A stretch of 64,000 bases of DNA from Planctomycetota bacterium (lineage in GTDB: Bacteria > Planctomycetota > UBA1135 > GCA-002686595). Below the pieces are notes generated by a model. The model searched no databases and had not been told where the DNA came from. It saw only the letters and a program-made list of their open reading frames with translations. The stretch's first letter is position 1. Every line of letters starts with the position of its first letter. The stretch spans positions 248,001 through 312,000 of the forward strand of contig JACKHV010000001.1 of assembly GCA_020638835.1 (NCBI GenBank). Direction: 5' to 3'. Positions 54,828 through 64,000 of this stretch are shown here, piece after piece. A program made the position numbers and the translations under genes.

Positions 54828-55626
54828 CAGAGCATACCCCTCCGTCGCAGCAGCACGAGTTCAGCGCATTCTTCCTGTCGAGTGCGCAGTACTCGATAAT
54901 GTAGGCATCTCGGGTGGCGGGGTCGGAGAACGCCCTCCGCAGCTGCGCTCTCGCATGATCGAAGCAGGCGAGCAAGCCATCGCATCCAATGGCTATGGCG
55001 GCGGTCTGACAGCATGACAGCCGACAGGTGAGGCTCCACGCCTCAGCGTTCAGGACCGCGTGATTCTGGCGGGCAGTAGACTCCCCGACTTGGTCCGGCT
55101 TGACGGTAGGGTCATGCGCAATGCCGTCATCGGGGTCCATGTTGCCCACATGGCCGGCCTCATGGATCATTGTCTTTGCCACTTCCATCAAGTCGCGTCC
55201 TGAGCTGACACTGCCCTCCTCTGTATGCGTCTTGATCGCGACGTTGGCATTGGGGCCCTCTCCATCGGTGTACTCGGTCGACACCCCGTTCGCGCTCGAC
55301 CCTGTGAGCTCAAACAGCTTGCCGTGTGCGATTAGGTCGAGATACAGGTCGGCAACTGCCTCCAGCTGGTCGTCTTCGTCGCAGGACAGCATCATGGCGA
55401 TCACATCGGTCACGGCCTCGAGAGAAGCGCCATCAATCGGCTGTACCACATGGCCGGGGCCGAACCCATTATTGTTGGTGGAGTTACCCTGCACCCCTCC
55501 TTCGGAGAAGGGCGCGGCCGCGGCAAGGAGCGTAGCCGCGACAAGGGCGGTGCGGGCGATGGCTCGCGCCAACGGATATGGGGTCTGGTGCATAGGGGTG
55601 TTGTGCGACAAAGTGGGTATCGGCAT
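54820..55626 (-). CDS. Secreted Cys-rich protein with HEAGH zinc-peptidase motif
   Basis: The 268-residue protein is started at ATG 55626, giving a signal segment (ARTALVAATLLAAAAPFSEG). It contains HEAGH at 155-159 in KTMIHEAGHVGNMDPDDG, a zincin-type HExxH motif, with another His at 171 as possible third ligand. The C-terminal 70 residues are Cys-rich (CRLSCC and a final CCCDGGVC). No family is recognised. It is the first gene downstream of intact groEL and is co-directional with it. Confidence 0.68.
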   Translation of the reverse strand: MPIPTLSHNTPMHQTPYPLARAIARTALVAATLLAAAAPFSEGGVQGNSTNNNGFGPGHVVQPIDGASLEAVTDVIAMMLSCDEDDQLEAVADLYLDLIAHGKLFELTGSSANGVSTEYTDGEGPNANVAIKTHTEEGSVSSGRDLMEVAKTMIHEAGHVGNMDPDDGIAHDPTVKPDQVGESTARQNHAVLNAEAWSLTCRLSCCQTAAIAIGCDGLLACFDHARAQLRRAFSDPATRDAYIIEYCALDRKNALNSCCCDGGVCSDV

Positions 55627-55907
55627 CAATATGACTTCTCTTTGGATCGATTGGCGCGCCTTTCGTGGGCGAAGGCCTGGCACTGAACGCATGCTGGACA
55701 GAAGTTCGGGGTCGTGCGTGGGCAGTGGGTATCGGTGCGCCCGCAAGTCCGTTCGAACTCCTAGCTGACAGACGCGCAAGGGTAGCATCCTCGGGCCCGC
55801 AGGAGATCATGCATACGACGCAGCTGGGTGGCGAAAGCGAAGGGCTGATTCGAGTTGCGGCTCAGTGCGCTGTCGCTCACTCCCGGCGGCGCGGTAGTCT
55901 CGAACGA
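55627..55907. other. Intergenic stretch between the cargo pair and the groEL terminator
   Basis: No gene is seen. The minus-strand leader of the metallopeptidase gene, with an AGAGAAG ribosome-binding site, must lie here, together with the junction where groEL-related sequence begins at the terminator stem. Confidence 0.5.
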
Positions 55908-55945
55908 AGCGAGCGCCCGACCCCTCGCGGGATCGGGCGCTCGCT
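55908..55945 (-). terminator. groEL terminator hairpin
   Basis: A 13-bp GC-rich stem (55908-55920 with 55933-55945) and 12-nt loop lie 29 bp after the groEL stop. It is the parent form of the copies at 48328 and 50613. Confidence 0.75.
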
Positions 55946-55973
55946 CGTTCACGTCCCTGCGGACGCCGTCGGC

Positions 55974-57584
<1,611 letters not shown>

Positions 57585-57627
57585 GGGTCTAGCTCTTCTG
57601 ATTTCGGTGAGTGGTGGGGAGCCTAGA

Positions 57628-57975
57628 TCAGCCTTCGATCACGGCGAGCATGTCCGACTCGCGCATGATCAAGTACTCCTGGCCGGCGTACTTGATGTCG
57701 GTGCCGGCGTAGCTGGTGAACAGCACGTGGTCGCCGGCCTTGACGGCGAAGGTCGAGCGCTCGCCGTTCTCGAGGGTCTTTCCTTCGCCGAGCGCGATGA
57801 TGATGCCCTCCTTGGGCTTCTCCTTCGCGGACTCGGGAAGCAGGATGCCGCCGGCGGTGACTTCTTCGGCCTCGACGCGCTTGACCAGGATCTGGTCGCC
57901 GATCGGGCGGATCGCGGTCTTGGCGGACTTGGTGGTGGTGGTCTTCTTGGGGGCGGCTTTGGTGCGGGTGGCCAT
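57628..57975 (-). CDS. groES: Co-chaperonin GroES
   Basis: The 115-residue GroES is longer than the usual 95-100 because of a Lys/Thr-rich N-terminal extension of about 20 residues before IRPIGDQILVKRVEAEE. The mobile-loop and the GDHVLFTSYAGTDIKY segment are intact. A TGAGGAAG ribosome-binding site precedes ATG 57975. No CIRCE operator was seen in the 90-bp leader. Confidence 0.95.
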   Translation of the reverse strand: MATRTKAAPKKTTTTKSAKTAIRPIGDQILVKRVEAEEVTAGGILLPESAKEKPKEGIIIALGEGKTLENGERSTFAVKAGDHVLFTSYAGTDIKYAGQEYLIMRESDMLAVIEG

Positions 57976-58024
57976 GGGACTCTTCCTCAGGTTGTTGCGG
58001 GTGATGCTTGGTGGTTGGATGCAG

Positions 58025-58048
58025 CGCCGCCGGCGACGGCCGGCGGCG
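58025..58048 (-). terminator. GC-rich hairpin between response regulator and groES
   Basis: A 9-bp perfect stem (58025-58033 with 58040-58048) lies between the two genes. No U run follows on the minus strand, so it may be a weak terminator or leader structure of groES. Confidence 0.4.
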
Positions 58049-58064
58049 AATACTGGATGCGGGG

Positions 58065-58445
58065 CTAGTTCCCGTTCGAGAGCTCGAGCGCGCGCACGAC
58101 TTCGGTGCGGAGCGCCAAGGGTTCGACCGGCTTCTTGAGCACCGCGAAGGCTCCGGCGGCGCGGGCCATGCGCTCGAGGCTCTCGAAGGAGTCGCCCGAG
58201 CAGACGATGCAGGGGACGCGCAGGATCTCCTGATGGATCACCTGCAGGATCTCGAGGCCGGTGGCCCCGGGCATTTGATTGTCGAGCAGCGCCAGCTGGA
58301 TGTCGCCGCGGCGCACGATCGCCAGCGCCTCGTGACCGGTCTCCGCCTCGAGGATCTGCAGCCCGAGTCCGGACAGCAGTTCCCGGACGCCCTGGCGGAT
58401 CTCCAGGTCGTCGTCGGCGATGAGGATGCGGCGGTCGAGGGACAT
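58065..58445 (-). CDS. Single-domain response regulator
   Basis: The 126-residue receiver domain has acidic pocket Asp11-Asp12, phospho-acceptor Asp55 (LLDNQMPG), Ser83 and Lys104/105 (AVLKKPVEP). There is no output domain, so it acts in a phosphorelay or by protein contact. It lies upstream of groES in the same direction. No cognate kinase is in the window. Confidence 0.9.
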   Translation of the reverse strand: MSLDRRILIADDDLEIRQGVRELLSGLGLQILEAETGHEALAIVRRGDIQLALLDNQMPGATGLEILQVIHQEILRVPCIVCSGDSFESLERMARAAGAFAVLKKPVEPLALRTEVVRALELSNGN

Positions 58446-58772
58446 GGCGGAAACCGGGCCACAGGGGACCCGGCGGCCGGCTGAAAGCAAGTCGCGTGCC
58501 CGGGGGGGACGGGGGGGCGTCGGCGGCGCAAGTGACTGCTGGAGAGTGGTTTGCGTCGAACGGCCGTGGGCTGCCTGGCCGCCCGGGCGGAGCGCCGGCT
58601 GTCACAATGGCAGCGCGCGCGGAGCGGCGCGGAGCCGCCTGTCGATTTGGCGGGGCGGCCGGCGGGCCCCGGAGGCGCCCGAGAGGGGGAAGGTGGAAGG
58701 TTTTTCGGGAACGGCTGTGCCGCCCGGGGCTGCGCTCTCAAGGGATCGCAGCGCTGCCTCGATATCCGGACC
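58446..58772. other. GC-rich intergenic stretch
   Basis: The 327 bp between the divergent response regulator and glycosyltransferase fragment hold no convincing gene. Several G-runs and short GC hairpins are visible (for example near 58580 and 58720). Divergent promoters are expected but none was recognised. Confidence 0.45.
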
Positions 58773-58984
58773 ATGGCCCGCCCTTCCCCTGCGTCGCGCC
58801 TCTCCCTGCTGGTGCCGGCCTACGGGCGCCCCAACCTGCTCGCTCAGCGGCTCGGACTCCTCGAGCGCCAGACGCTCGACCCGGCGGCCTTCGAGGTGGT
58901 CGTCATAGGCGACGGTTCGCCGACCTCGCTCGGGGTCGACACCGGCGCCTTCGCACTCCACGTCGACCTGATCCGGCAGGCGAA
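58773..58984 (+). pseudogene. Truncated family 2 glycosyltransferase
   Basis: The frame from ATG 58773 begins like a GT2 enzyme (SRLSLLVPAYGRPNLLAQRL, then FEVVVIGDGSP and LIRQANSERAAAR). In intact GT2 proteins this is followed by the GxxxARN segment and the DxD region; here similarity ends after about 70 residues. Downstream codons shift into unrelated sequence. Confidence 0.65.
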
Positions 58985-59464
58985 CAGCGAGCGGGCCGCC
59001 GCGCGACAGACTTCGGACCTGTGCGCGAAGCAACTCGAGCTCCACGCAGTCGACCTGCCAGGTGTTCGACGGACAGGTGGGCAAGCTGATCACCCGCCTA
59101 GAGACTCATGTGCCCGAGAACCGGGACTTCCGCGTCGAACAGGACCGACTCGACGACCTGGCGAAGGTGATCCGCAGGCTCTGATACGTCCCGTTCTGTC
59201 GCGGAGTGTTGCGGAAGCTCCAGGCAGGGAGTCGTTCGAGAGCATCGAGCGGGGTTTCGTGCGGGAGCGTGGAACTCGACCGCGGTCGTCGCACACGAGG
59301 CCGCCGAACTGCGTATCGAGGTGCAGTACTTCACCGACACGCATTCCCGCCTGGCTGCCGAGCGCGCGTCTGACGTGCTCGGCCGTGCTGCCGAGCTCGA
59401 CCATCGGACCGCGCGCGAAGTGGCACGACCAATTCGGCTTGCCGCAATCCACTGCATGAGAACC
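58985..59464. other. Rearranged stretch with gene fragments
   Basis: No complete gene is seen. A plus-strand frame ending at TGA 59180-59182 encodes VFDGQVGKLITRLE and RLDDLAKVIRRL, which looks like the end of a real protein but has no start. Bases 59190-59455 hold no convincing frame. The stretch seems to be debris from deletions between glycosylation genes. Confidence 0.45.
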
Positions 59465-60862
59465 ATGACGAAACTCACCCTCTGCCTGATCGCGCGCGAC
59501 GAAGCGCACTTCCTCCCCGGATGCCTCGCCTCGGTCGCGGACGTCGTCGACGAGATGATCGTCGTCGACACCGGAAGCACCGACGACACGGTGCAGATCG
59601 CCGAACGCGCCGGAGCGCGCGTGATCCGCCACACCTGGAACGACGACTTCTCCGCGGCGCGCAACGCCGCGATCGCGGAGGTTCGCGAGGGATTCGTGCT
59701 GATCCTCGACGCGAGCGAGCGACTCGTCCCTGGCGCGGGTGCGGCTCTGCGCACGGCGATCGAGCGCGACGACTTCGACATCGGTCGACTGCCGCTGCAC
59801 GACGCGACTGCGCTCGACGCTTCGCCGGAAGACGTGCTCTCGGGCGTCGCGAGCGCCGGCCCGGCCGTGCTGCTCGAGCGCGTCCTGCGCCGCACTCCGG
59901 ACCTCGCCTGGGAAGGAGTCGTGCACGAACACGTCACGAGCTGGGCTTCGAAGGGCCGCCGTGCCATGGCGCTCGACGCTCCGATCATCCACTTCGGCGC
60001 AGTGCCCGAGCTGCGCACGCGCCTCGGCAAGTCCGAGCGCAACCTGCGCTTGCTCGAGCGCGCCGTGCAGCGCGAACCGCAGAACGCCGCTTACCGCACC
60101 TACTTCGCGCAGGACCTCCTGCGCGCCGGAGAACTCGAGCGCGCCTGGCGAGAACTCTCGACCGCGTGGGACCGCATCGCCGCCTGTTGCGCGGCCGGCG
60201 AGCCCGCCGCGAACGGCACGACCACGGCCACGCTCCGCGCGTTCCTGCAGCTGCGCAACGACGACTACGACGGCGCTGCGCAGACGATTCGCCAAGCGCG
60301 CGAATGGAACGGCGACCATCCCAACCTTTGCCTGTTGACGGCCGTGCTGCACGAGCGTCGCTGGTTCGCGAGCGGCGAATCGGCGAAGGGATCCGCCGAG
60401 TTGAGCGCCGCCGCAACGGCGTGCGAAGCGTGCTTCGGCTTCGCCGACCGCGCGCTGGACGTCCCCGCGCTGCCCGGCTCGACGAGCTGGGCCGCCGCGA
60501 CGCGCCTCGGCACGATCCGCTTGCTGCAAGGCGACCCCGCGTCGGCGCTGCAGTCCTTCGAGGACGCGCTCGCGACCGACGAGAACCACCTCGAGGCCCG
60601 CCTCGGCCGTGCGGAAGCGCTGATCTTCGGCGGCCACGGCGCGGACGCGCTGCCCGAGCTGATGACGATGCTCGAGTCGGGCGTCCCGGACGCTTGGATC
60701 CTCGCGGCGCGCGCCGGCTTCGAGTTCGGCGGACGTGAACAGGTCGCGCCGATGCTCGAACAAGCGCGCCGGTCGCTGCAGACGACGGAACTGCTGGCGG
60801 GCCACCGCCGGTGGCTGCTGGAGGAACTGGAAGCCCTACACACCCAAGGAGGTGTCGCGTAA
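59465..60862 (+). CDS. GT2 glycosyltransferase with TPR-like C-terminus
   Basis: The 465-residue protein starts at ATG 59465 (an in-frame ATG lies 9 bp earlier). The N-terminal 230 residues are a SunS/WaaE-like GT2 domain: LTLCLIARDEAHFLPGCL, VVDTGSTDDTVQIAE, and FVLILDASERL where the usual DADE metal site is DASE. The rest is TPR-like helical repeats (AVQREPQNAAYRTYFAQDLL, then QSFEDALATDENHLEARLG). It probably glycosylates a protein or surface glycan. Its TAA stop sits in a GTAA where a start codon of the next frame would be expected. Confidence 0.83.
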   Translation: MTKLTLCLIARDEAHFLPGCLASVADVVDEMIVVDTGSTDDTVQIAERAGARVIRHTWNDDFSAARNAAIAEVREGFVLILDASERLVPGAGAALRTAIERDDFDIGRLPLHDATALDASPEDVLSGVASAGPAVLLERVLRRTPDLAWEGVVHEHVTSWASKGRRAMALDAPIIHFGAVPELRTRLGKSERNLRLLERAVQREPQNAAYRTYFAQDLLRAGELERAWRELSTAWDRIAACCAAGEPAANGTTTATLRAFLQLRNDDYDGAAQTIRQAREWNGDHPNLCLLTAVLHERRWFASGESAKGSAELSAAATACEACFGFADRALDVPALPGSTSWAAATRLGTIRLLQGDPASALQSFEDALATDENHLEARLGRAEALIFGGHGADALPELMTMLESGVPDAWILAARAGFEFGGREQVAPMLEQARRSLQTTELLAGHRRWLLEELEALHTQGGVA

Positions 60863-61154
60863 GCGTCGCCCAACCCAACGCGATCGAGTCGATCGACGTC
60901 GAGATCGCCGGGAAGCCCGTCCACATCGTCTTCACGAGCGCCGTGGGTCTGCAGCCGTGCGTCGAAGCCGTCATGACCGGCGCCGACTCTCCGCTCGTCT
61001 TCTCCGGCATCTACACGCCGGAGTCCCTCGTAGACATCGGCGCGCACGCACGCGCCACGCGCGCCGACGAGCCGCACCGCGGCAACAACACCTACATCCG
61101 GTACGAGGTCTTCGAGCGCTGTTCGAAGCTCGTCCGGGAACTGTGCGTCTTTCC
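60859..61154 (+). pseudogene. FkbM-like methyltransferase remnant without start codon
   Basis: The frame beginning GTA at 60859 encodes SIDVEIAGKPVHIVFTSAVG and LVFSGIYTPESLVDIGAHA, which resembles the start of FkbM-type methyltransferases (VDIGAH being motif I). A strong AAGGAGG lies at the right distance upstream but the codon is GTA, not GTG. After DIGAH the similarity fails and no full domain follows. The family call is tentative. Confidence 0.5.
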
Positions 61155-61388
61155 GAAGGAGCGAATTCGCCAAGAGCACGCTTCCCGCCGAGATGAACAC
61201 CTTCGGCATCGGCCCGCGCTTCAACGAGCAACCGATGCGCGGCCCGGACTGGGATCAGAACACGATCCGTATCTGAGGGGCGCGACGGCTCCGGGACCGT
61301 GGGATCTCCACGCGCGGAGATCCTCGACATCACGCACGAAGCGGACGCTGCCGATCGACGGCCGGCACCCGCTTCGCGACTTCCGTCC
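61155..61388. other. Fragment of an unidentified gene end and small hairpin
   Basis: A plus-strand frame SEFAKSTLPAEMNTFGIGPR ending at TGA near 61276 looks like the C-terminus of a lost gene. A perfect 8-bp stem (61302-61309 with 61316-61323) lies between it and the converging cupin gene and may act as a weak terminator. Confidence 0.4.
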
Positions 61389-61898
61389 TCACTCCTCCCC
61401 GTCGAAGTACTCGAGCGTCGGGTTTCGACGCAGCATCCGGCGCCGCGGACCGCGCACCAGGATCTTGTCGGAGTCGGGGTACTCGGCCACGTCGTACGGC
61501 AGTCGGTTGCTGAAGGCGAGGTAGCGGAAGAGCTCCGTCGTGTGGTTGCGGATCTGGTGCGCGATGCCCGTGCCGGGCGGGAAGGCCACGAAGTCGCCGA
61601 CGGAGAGCTCGAGTTCCTCCTCGTCACTCGACTCGTCGCCCTGCCGCAACATCCCGCGACCTTCCAGCACGACGAACAGCTCCTCCTCGCTGTGGTGGAA
61701 GTGGTAGGGACACGAGCGACTGCCCGGTTCGAGCGTCACGACGCAGTAGCCGAGGTCGCGCGAACCGACCGCCGGGGCCATCTCGCGCGACTTCACGGCG
61801 ATGCCCGCCGGCTCGTGGTTCCAGACTTCCTCGGGAACGTCCTGCTCGTTGGCCACGTTGCCGAAGCGGCTGCGGGCGGTGTGTGTTCGTTGGGTCAT
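61389..61898 (-). CDS. Cupin domain protein
   Basis: The 169-residue protein has a very good ribosome-binding site (AAGGAGAAAGCG) before ATG 61898. Cupin motif 1 reads CPYHFHHSEEELFVVLEGRG with metal-ligand His66, His68 and a Glu near 72, and motif 2 VGDFVAFPPGTGIAHQIRN supplies the last His. It is a single-cupin protein that may bind a sugar or act as an isomerase or sensor; no substrate can be named. Confidence 0.85.
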   Translation of the reverse strand: MTQRTHTARSRFGNVANEQDVPEEVWNHEPAGIAVKSREMAPAVGSRDLGYCVVTLEPGSRSCPYHFHHSEEELFVVLEGRGMLRQGDESSDEEELELSVGDFVAFPPGTGIAHQIRNHTTELFRYLAFSNRLPYDVAEYPDSDKILVRGPRRRMLRRNPTLEYFDGEE

Positions 61899-61996
61899 CG
61901 CTTTCTCCTTCGGGGGTCGTACGGACGCGGTCGAGGCCCTCAGGGTATCCGGAGGAGCGAACGAAGGTGCTCCGACCAAGAGCTCCGAGAACGAAA

Positions 61997-62026
61997 AGGG
62001 CGGCCCCGCCGCAACGGGGCCGCCCT
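61997..62026 (-). terminator. Intrinsic terminator of the large secreted protein gene
   Basis: A perfect 12-bp stem (61997-62008 with 62015-62026) and 6-nt loop are followed on the minus strand by TTTTCG. It lies 34 bp after the stop of the gene at 62060 and is the clearest intrinsic terminator in the window. Confidence 0.82.
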
Positions 62027-62059
62027 GTCGTTCGACGAGAGCTTCGTCGCTCGCAGTCG

Positions 62060-64000
62060 TCAGTTCGACCAGTAGACCCGCAGGCCCTGGCTGAAGTTCG
62101 AGCCGAAGCCGCACGGGCTGACGCCGCCGGGATCGCGGAACCAGATCTGGTAGAAGCGCGTGATGCCGGGGCCCGGGATGTTTCCGTTCGTCACGATCGA
62201 GCTGCTCGTCGAACCGATGCCGCTGGCATCCGTGAAGACGACTTCGACGCGTTCCGTCGGGTTGCCCATGCAGAGGATGCCGTCCTTGAAGGGGACGCTC
62301 GTCTCGACGCTGCCCTGCACGAGCATCGCCGTCTGGTTCGGGCGGGCTTGCGACACCGTGAACGACATGTCGTCCGCGACGATCGAATTCGATCCGCTGA
62401 CGCTCAGCTTGGCGCCGACGCCGATCGAGCTCGTGCAGCCCTCGGCCGCACCGACCGCGGAGAAGTTGCTGCACGGACAGGCGCCCGCCGAGCCGTCGCC
62501 GTAGCAGAACGGGATCGCGTAGGCACCGCCGGAGAAGGTGACGTCGAGGTCGTAGTTGCCGCAGGTCGGGTTGCTCGGATCGCTCCAGACCTCCACCTTG
62601 ACGTAGTACGTCTCGGTGACACCGCTGGTGTTGGTCCAGTTGATCGTCTCGCCGTCGCCGAAGCCGTTCGACGCGGCCAAGTAGGAGAACGGGTCACCAC
62701 AGGTGAACGAGCCGACCGAGGCCGAGTCGTACAAGAAGGTGTCGATGTTGCAGTTGTTGTTGATGAAGTTCGCAGCGACCTGAGCCGACGCGCCGTCGGG
62801 CAGGATGAAGCTGTAGTAGTCGGGATCGGACTTCGAGACGAAGAGTCCCGTCCAGGACGCTCCACCGAGGCCCACCGGCGTCGCGCTCGAGCAGTCGTCG
62901 TTCTCCTCGTAGACGTCGTCGACACCCGGAGCCTGGCAGGGATCCGGAGCCAGCGTGGCGTTGAGGTCGTAGTTCAGGCAGTAGCCCGTTCCGATCTGCG
63001 TCTCGCAGCGAATGTAGACGGTATGGACGGAACCCGTCGAGTTCGTCCAGGTGACCGAGTTGAAGCCGCCGCCCCAGCTGGCGCCGTAGAGCCAAGTGGT
63101 GCACGCGGGGTCGTCGAACAAGGTGATACCCAGCTCGGTACTGCCTCCGACGTACGTCTGGTCGATGGTCAGTACCTGACCAGCGGGCACGTCGATCTGG
63201 TAGTGGTCCATGTCGTGTTCCGCGACGAACAGGCCGGCGCTGAGGCCGAGCGGCAGGACCACTCCGCTACCGCAGGTGTCGTTCGGCTCGAACGAGTCGT
63301 CGGGCGTCGACTGACAGGGATCCGGCGCGAGGGTGACGTTCAGGTCGTAGCCGCCGCAGTCACCCTCCGCCATGTAACAACGGAAGTAGATCGTCTGCGG
63401 CGCGCCCAGCGTGTTCGGGAACACCTGCGTGTTCAGTCCGCCGCCGTAGGAGGCCTGCATGTCGACGTCGAACGGGCCGCACCCCAGGTTGTCGTTGTAG
63501 CGGTCGATGCCCAGCTGGTCGGGCAGCGCGTAGGTCTGCTCGATGGTGAGCAATTGCCCGGCGGGGATCGTCACCGAGTACCAGTCGGGGTCGGCGTCGC
63601 GCACGAACAGACCCGCATGCACGCCGGTACCGAGCGGGACGGCGCTCAAGCAGTCGTCGTTCGGCTCGAAGGCGTCGTCCGGGGTCAGGATGCAGGGGTC
63701 GGGCTGCAGCGTGACGTTGAGGTCGTAGTCCACGCACTCACCTTCGAGCAGCGAGACCTTGAGGTAGAAGTCCGTGGTCGCGCCGGTGGCGTTGCCGTAG
63801 ACGACCTGGTTGCTTCCCGCACCCCACGCGCCCAGGTCGACCTCGGTCGAGCAAGTCGCGTCGGAGTACAGCTGCATCTGCGGGTTGGCACCGAAGAGCA
63901 CCTGCGTCCAGGTCTGGTCGATCACGACTTGCTCGGTGTGCGGGACCGAGATCTTGTAGTAGTCCTCGCTACCCGTGCTGACGAACAGGCCGCTGGTGAG
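62060..64000 (-). CDS. Large secreted repeat protein, 5'-partial
   Basis: The frame enters at the right window edge, so the start is missing; 646 codons are visible. Four tandem units of about 126-134 residues run through 64000-62534, each with D-x-FEPNDDC-like entry, GLFV, a D-x-D-x-Y strand and a closing YDLNVTLxPDPC. They resemble bacterial pre-peptidase C-terminal (PPC) domains. The end (CYGDGSAGACPCSNF, then YQIWFRDPG and GLRVYWSN) is a Cys-rich domain of a type I associate with secreted planctomycete proteins. Likely a cell-surface or extracellular protein of unknown role. Confidence 0.8.
   Translation of the reverse strand, partial: LTSGLFVSTGSEDYYKISVPHTEQVVIDQTWTQVLFGANPQMQLYSDATCSTEVDLGAWGAGSNQVVYGNATGATTDFYLKVSLLEGECVDYDLNVTLQPDPCILTPDDAFEPNDDCLSAVPLGTGVHAGLFVRDADPDWYSVTIPAGQLLTIEQTYALPDQLGIDRYNDNLGCGPFDVDMQASYGGGLNTQVFPNTLGAPQTIYFRCYMAEGDCGGYDLNVTLAPDPCQSTPDDSFEPNDTCGSGVVLPLGLSAGLFVAEHDMDHYQIDVPAGQVLTIDQTYVGGSTELGITLFDDPACTTWLYGASWGGGFNSVTWTNSTGSVHTVYIRCETQIGTGYCLNYDLNATLAPDPCQAPGVDDVYEENDDCSSATPVGLGGASWTGLFVSKSDPDYYSFILPDGASAQVAANFINNNCNIDTFLYDSASVGSFTCGDPFSYLAASNGFGDGETINWTNTSGVTETYYVKVEVWSDPSNPTCGNYDLDVTFSGGAYAIPFCYGDGSAGACPCSNFSAVGAAEGCTSSIGVGAKLSVSGSNSIVADDMSFTVSQARPNQTAMLVQGSVETSVPFKDGILCMGNPTERVEVVFTDASGIGSTSSSIVTNGNIPGPGITRFYQIWFRDPGGVSPCGFGSNFSQGLRVYWSN
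62534..64000 (-). repeat. Tandem PPC-like protein repeats
   Basis: Unit boundaries lie at about 63692, 63314 and 62936, judged from the recurring DPC. Units 2 and 3 are most alike and are the same length (378 bp); unit 4 is diverged and the first is cut by the window edge. Confidence 0.7.

Noticed and set aside
57976..58064. CIRCE operator before groES
   Set aside because: No TTAGCACTC/GAGTGCTAA pair could be found in the leader.
59098..60805. Minus-strand frames opposite the GT2-TPR gene
   Set aside because: They lack any motif and show the Arg/Ser-rich composition of shadow frames, while the plus frame has clear GT2 and TPR features.

Overview
This window is high-GC chromosomal DNA with tightly packed genes. 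Many neighbouring genes share start and stop codons in 4-bp overlaps (ATGA, GTGA, TTGA). The evidence points to a marine or soil planctomycete-like bacterium: a MoxR/DUF58/BatA cluster with a large export-associated membrane protein, a secretin-based pseudopilin system, large secreted repeat proteins ending in a Cys-rich C-terminal domain of the kind I associate with planctomycetes, and very large multihaem cytochromes. The taxonomic call is inference. No tRNA, rRNA or CRISPR array was seen.

Layout. 1-1779: the end of rsmD and nagA. 1846-11518 (minus strand): a five-gene electron-transfer cluster with a ferredoxin/flavoprotein/membrane oxidoreductase, a 23-haem cytochrome, an outer-membrane barrel, a 7-haem cytochrome and an 11-haem lipoprotein (41 CxxCH sites in all). 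It looks like a complete porin-cytochrome conduit. 11583-22576: a DUF2959 lipoprotein, a small exported protein, recN, a sulfatase-fold pseudoenzyme, a QEGLA-type metallopeptidase, manA, an rRNA pseudouridine synthase and an active/inactive M16 peptidase pair. 22657-25371: two half-size YeeE/YedE sulfur transporters diverge from a PAS-sigma54 activator, with a matching -24/-12 promoter and an inverted repeat between them. 25438-38233: a DUF1801 protein with a histone-H1-like tail, then the MoxR/ABC/DUF58 operon converging without a gap on two BatA-like VWA genes. 38322-47625: a type II secretion/type IV pilus-like apparatus (L/M, O, C/P, D, E, F plus three pseudopilins).

48174-57975 is a genomic island built around groESL. 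The intact groES-groEL operon (57975 to 55974, minus strand) is followed by two truncated groEL 3' ends, each still carrying the groEL terminator. The segments between them have visibly lower GC and encode small exported proteins, including an HEAGH metallopeptidase. One groEL remnant was later split by an IS66-family element whose ends and 8-bp target duplication can be read exactly (50794-53216). The arrangement fits two successive integrations at the 3' end of groEL.

58065-61276: a single-domain response regulator, a truncated glycosyltransferase, an intact GT2-TPR glycosyltransferase and an FkbM-like remnant whose start codon appears lost, so this is a decaying glycosylation locus. 61389-64000: a cupin, an intrinsic terminator and the 3' part of a large secreted repeat protein that runs off the window.

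Two very long hairpins (1743-1845, perfect; 16459-16580, 45 of 48 pairs) mirror the last codons of the preceding gene and are not explained by ordinary terminators.
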